This document shows, piece after piece, positions 7,623 to 8,655 of a DNA stretch of 8,655 bases. The stretch's first letter is position 1; every line of letters starts with the position of its first letter. The notes beneath the pieces are model-generated. The model searched no databases. It had not been told where the DNA came from and saw nothing but the letters and a program-made list of their open reading frames with translations. The position numbers were made by a program, and so were the translations under genes. This DNA is from Bacteroidota bacterium (GTDB lineage Bacteria > Bacteroidota > Bacteroidia > SpSt-205 > S141-50), in contig WFXK01000311.1 of assembly GCA_015490695.1 (NCBI GenBank), positions 1 through 8,655 of the forward strand, in the 5' to 3' direction.

Positions 7623-7685
7623 GTTTAAACAAAGGTAAGGTTTTTATAAAAATAAAGCAAGAGGTGTGCCAAGGCTTTTTAGGGG
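7623..7685 (-). other. Intergenic gap between miniprotein and lon
   Basis: The only non-coding stretch above 50 bp in the window. It holds the predicted lon promoter and an AT-rich palindrome (7641-7652). A weak AAAGC/GCTTT hairpin (7678-7674 with 7658-7654, 15-base loop) followed by ATTTTTAT could serve as a poor terminator for the upstream operon, but it overlaps the -33 element and is too short to call. No heat-shock operator such as CIRCE is visible. Confidence 0.6.
7630..7660 (-). promoter_or_regulatory. Predicted Bacteroidota-type promoter of lon
   Basis: On the - strand, TTG at 7660-7658 (-33 element), 20 bases of spacer, then TACCTTTG at 7637-7630, a perfect match to the Bacteroidota -7 consensus TAnnTTTG. 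The published TTG spacing for this phylum is about 17-23 bases. It sits in the only real gap on the - strand and faces lon. If the element is centred at -7, transcription begins near 7626, about 4 bases before the lon ATG. The spacer holds the palindrome TTTTTATAAAAA (7641-7652). This is a motif match read by eye. Confidence 0.6.
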
Positions 7686-7829
7686 TTATTTTGACAGGTA
7701 TTTTTCTAACCATAGTAATAGGATTGCGCCAAGGATGGCGAGCCACCACCATTTGACAAGGACTTCTATGGGGGAGGGCGGACGCCTACGCCGCCTTCGG
7801 TAAAACCTACGACGATTGTAATAAGCCAT
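7686..7829 (-). CDS. Arginine-rich single-pass membrane miniprotein (47 aa), unknown function
   Basis: A short frame not belonging to any family I recognise. It starts with ATG inside the last codons of lolD (23-bp overlap, different frame) and ends with TAA 63 bp before lon. The 47 residues read in three parts: MAYYNRRRFYRRRRRRPPSP (1-20) with nine Arg, a short link (IEVLVK), then WWWLAILGAILLLWL (27-41), a plausible membrane helix, and a short EKYLSK tail. By the positive-inside rule the Arg-rich N-terminus should be cytoplasmic. The amphipathic split (basic head, clean hydrophobic helix, short polar tail), the stop shortly after the helix, and the stop/start overlap with lolD are what one expects of a real translated miniprotein, not a chance frame. 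It may be coupled to lolD translation and could act at the membrane, for example with an ABC permease or nucleic acid, but that is speculation. Confidence 0.6.
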   Translation of the reverse strand: MAYYNRRRFYRRRRRRPPSPIEVLVKWWWLAILGAILLLWLEKYLSK

Positions 7830-8466
7830 CTTGAATGCGAACCACTCTATCGGCTTGCTGTGCTAAATACTCCTTGTGCGTTGCCATCAATACGGTAATA
7901 CCCTCTTCTTTAACTAAGTTCCTTAAATATTCAAATAACATTTGTGTGTTTTGGCTGTCTAAGTTACCTGTGGGTTCGTCAGCTAATAGCAGTTTAGGGC
8001 GGTTTATCAATGCTCGTGCTAAAGCGACTCTTTGTTGCTCTCCACCGGAGAGTGCTGAAGGTCTATGATGTAGTCTATCTCCTAAACCAAAACGTTCTAA
8101 TAACGACTGCGCTCGCTCCCTGTCCTGTGACGTAACAGAACGATATAACAATATCGGAAGTAAAACATTCTCCAACGCAGTAAACTCGGGTAAAAGATAA
8201 TGAAATTGAAATACAAAACCTAAATATTGATTTCTAAATCTTGCTTGAAGCGTGTCTTGTTGATAACTAATCTCTTGATTTTCAAAATAAACAGCTCCTT
8301 TATCAGGTTTTTCTAAGGTTCCTAAGATATGTAATAAAGTCGTTTTCCCTGCTCCTGAGGGACCAACCAAAGCAACAATCTCACCTTTATTTAAATATAA
8401 TGAAATACCTTTCAGGACTTTTACTTTGCCATAAGATTTATAAATTTCTTTTGCTTCAAGAAGCAT
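7807..8466 (-). CDS. lolD: LolD-type ABC transporter ATP-binding protein
   Basis: A 219-residue ABC ATPase of the MacB/LolD/FtsE type, which in the Lol system powers release of lipoproteins from the inner membrane by LolC/LolE. Motifs in order: Walker A GPSGAGKT (35-42, Lys41), Q-loop Gln87 inside FVFQFHYLLPEFTALENV (84-101), signature LSGGEQQR (139-146), Walker B LLLADEP (159-165, Glu164), D-loop NLD, and H-loop His197 in ATHKE. The FQFHYLLPEFTALENV stretch is very close to that of LolD proteins, which is why I prefer LolD over a general MacB-type ATPase. No permease gene lies in the window, so the partner is unproven. The ATG at 8466 overlaps the stop of the upstream redoxin-like gene by 11 bp, and the end overlaps the downstream miniprotein start by 23 bp, so the three are likely translationally coupled. 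No Shine-Dalgarno sequence stands at a usual distance. Confidence 0.88.
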   Translation of the reverse strand: MLLEAKEIYKSYGKVKVLKGISLYLNKGEIVALVGPSGAGKTTLLHILGTLEKPDKGAVYFENQEISYQQDTLQARFRNQYLGFVFQFHYLLPEFTALENVLLPILLYRSVTSQDRERAQSLLERFGLGDRLHHRPSALSGGEQQRVALARALINRPKLLLADEPTGNLDSQNTQMLFEYLRNLVKEEGITVLMATHKEYLAQQADRVVRIQDGLLQSS

Positions 8467-8655
8467 CTCTCCATTTGATAGAACATCCCATAGAGGGATA
8501 TTGTTCTTTTGGGGGGTCTTTATCTTCTAAAAGGGCGATGATGGCTTCTTTTAACTCTTCTTTTGTAACTTTTTCTGGTTCTTTCCAGTTATCGTCCAAT
8601 CTGCCGTGGTAGCGTAAGCGGCGTTGTTGGTCGTAAACATAAAACTCTGGTGTAC
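8456..8655 (-). CDS. Thioredoxin/peroxiredoxin-like protein, C-terminal part only (5' end outside window)
   Basis: The last 65 codons of a gene that enters from the right edge (first full codon at 8653). The peptide begins TPEFYVYDQQRRLRYHGRLD, continues with DNWKEPEKVTKEELKEAI, and ends near the motif MGCSIKW. This pattern (TPE-F-VYD, L-RYHGR-DDNW, a helix, then GCSIKW) is that of the C-terminal half of thioredoxin-fold redoxin-domain proteins of the PRX-like group, often annotated simply as thioredoxin family protein. The cis-Pro of TPE is the thioredoxin-fold cis-proline. The catalytic cysteine region would be upstream and cannot be seen, so activity and any signal peptide cannot be judged. 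The TGA stop overlaps the lolD ATG by 11 bp, suggesting one operon. Confidence 0.75.
   Translation of the reverse strand, partial: TPEFYVYDQQRRLRYHGRLDDNWKEPEKVTKEELKEAIIALLEDKDPPKEQYPSMGCSIKWRDAS

Noticed and set aside
7654..7678. AAAGC/GCTTT hairpin before lon, considered as terminator of the upstream operon
   Set aside because: It has only 5 bp with a 15-base loop and overlaps the better supported -33 element.
7774..7798. GC-rich hairpin (GGCGG, 9-base loop, CCGCC) just after the lolD stop, considered as a terminator
   Set aside because: No T-run follows on either strand, and the repeat is explained by the Arg and Pro codons of the miniprotein.
8400..8612. Open frame of 70 codons on the + strand at the lolD/redoxin junction
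   Set aside because: It is the complement of two well-supported - strand genes, and its peptide has no recognisable pattern.
1..8655. Search for insertion sequences, CRISPR repeats, tRNA, rRNA and riboswitches
   Set aside because: Genes fill nearly the whole window, and no transposase motif, regularly spaced repeat or conserved RNA signature was seen by eye.

Overview
The window most likely comes from a bacterium of the phylum Bacteroidota (possibly Cytophagales-like). The grounds are AT-rich coding sequence, almost no Shine-Dalgarno sequences before the starts, a Bacteroidota-type promoter (TTG-N20-TAnnTTTG) in front of lon, and gene families that look like those of this phylum. This placement is inferred from sequence style, not from a marker gene.

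Layout. The left third (26-2770, + strand) is one large membrane-anchored sensor histidine kinase: transmembrane segment, coiled coil, GAF, coiled coil, PAS, PAS, DHp, ATPase. No response regulator is adjacent. Everything to its right is on the - strand and converges on the kinase with only 4 bp between stop codons. In transcription order the - strand carries: the C-terminal end of a thioredoxin/peroxiredoxin-like protein (cut by the right edge), a LolD-type ABC ATPase, a 47-residue arginine-rich membrane miniprotein that starts inside the end of lolD, a 63-bp gap holding the lon promoter, lon, an SpsF-type cytidylyltransferase, a NeuB-type nonulosonate synthase, and a HAD phosphatase of the KdsC / nonulosonate-9-phosphate type. 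No stretch above about 65 bp lacks a gene.

How the genes fit together. The last three genes form a compact sugar-activation module: NeuB condenses PEP with a mannose-type sugar or sugar phosphate, the HAD enzyme removes a phosphate, and the SpsF-type enzyme activates the product with CTP. Details of the phosphatase (Asp66, Lys77, a GGEGAFTEF tail) and of the synthase (no arginine in the usual KRPG motif of the C-terminal SAF domain) suggest a 9-phosphate route, perhaps to a KDN-like rather than an N-acetylneuraminate-like acid. These three genes lie directly behind the Lon protease gene with 13-31 bp gaps or an overlap, so they probably share its transcript. The upstream block (redoxin, lolD, miniprotein) is chained by stop/start overlaps and looks like a separate envelope-related operon.

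Most interesting items: the 47-aa Arg-rich membrane miniprotein, the lon-nonulosonate linkage, the nearly leaderless lon promoter, and the large insertion in the kinase dimerisation domain. I see no mobile element, CRISPR array, tRNA or rRNA.
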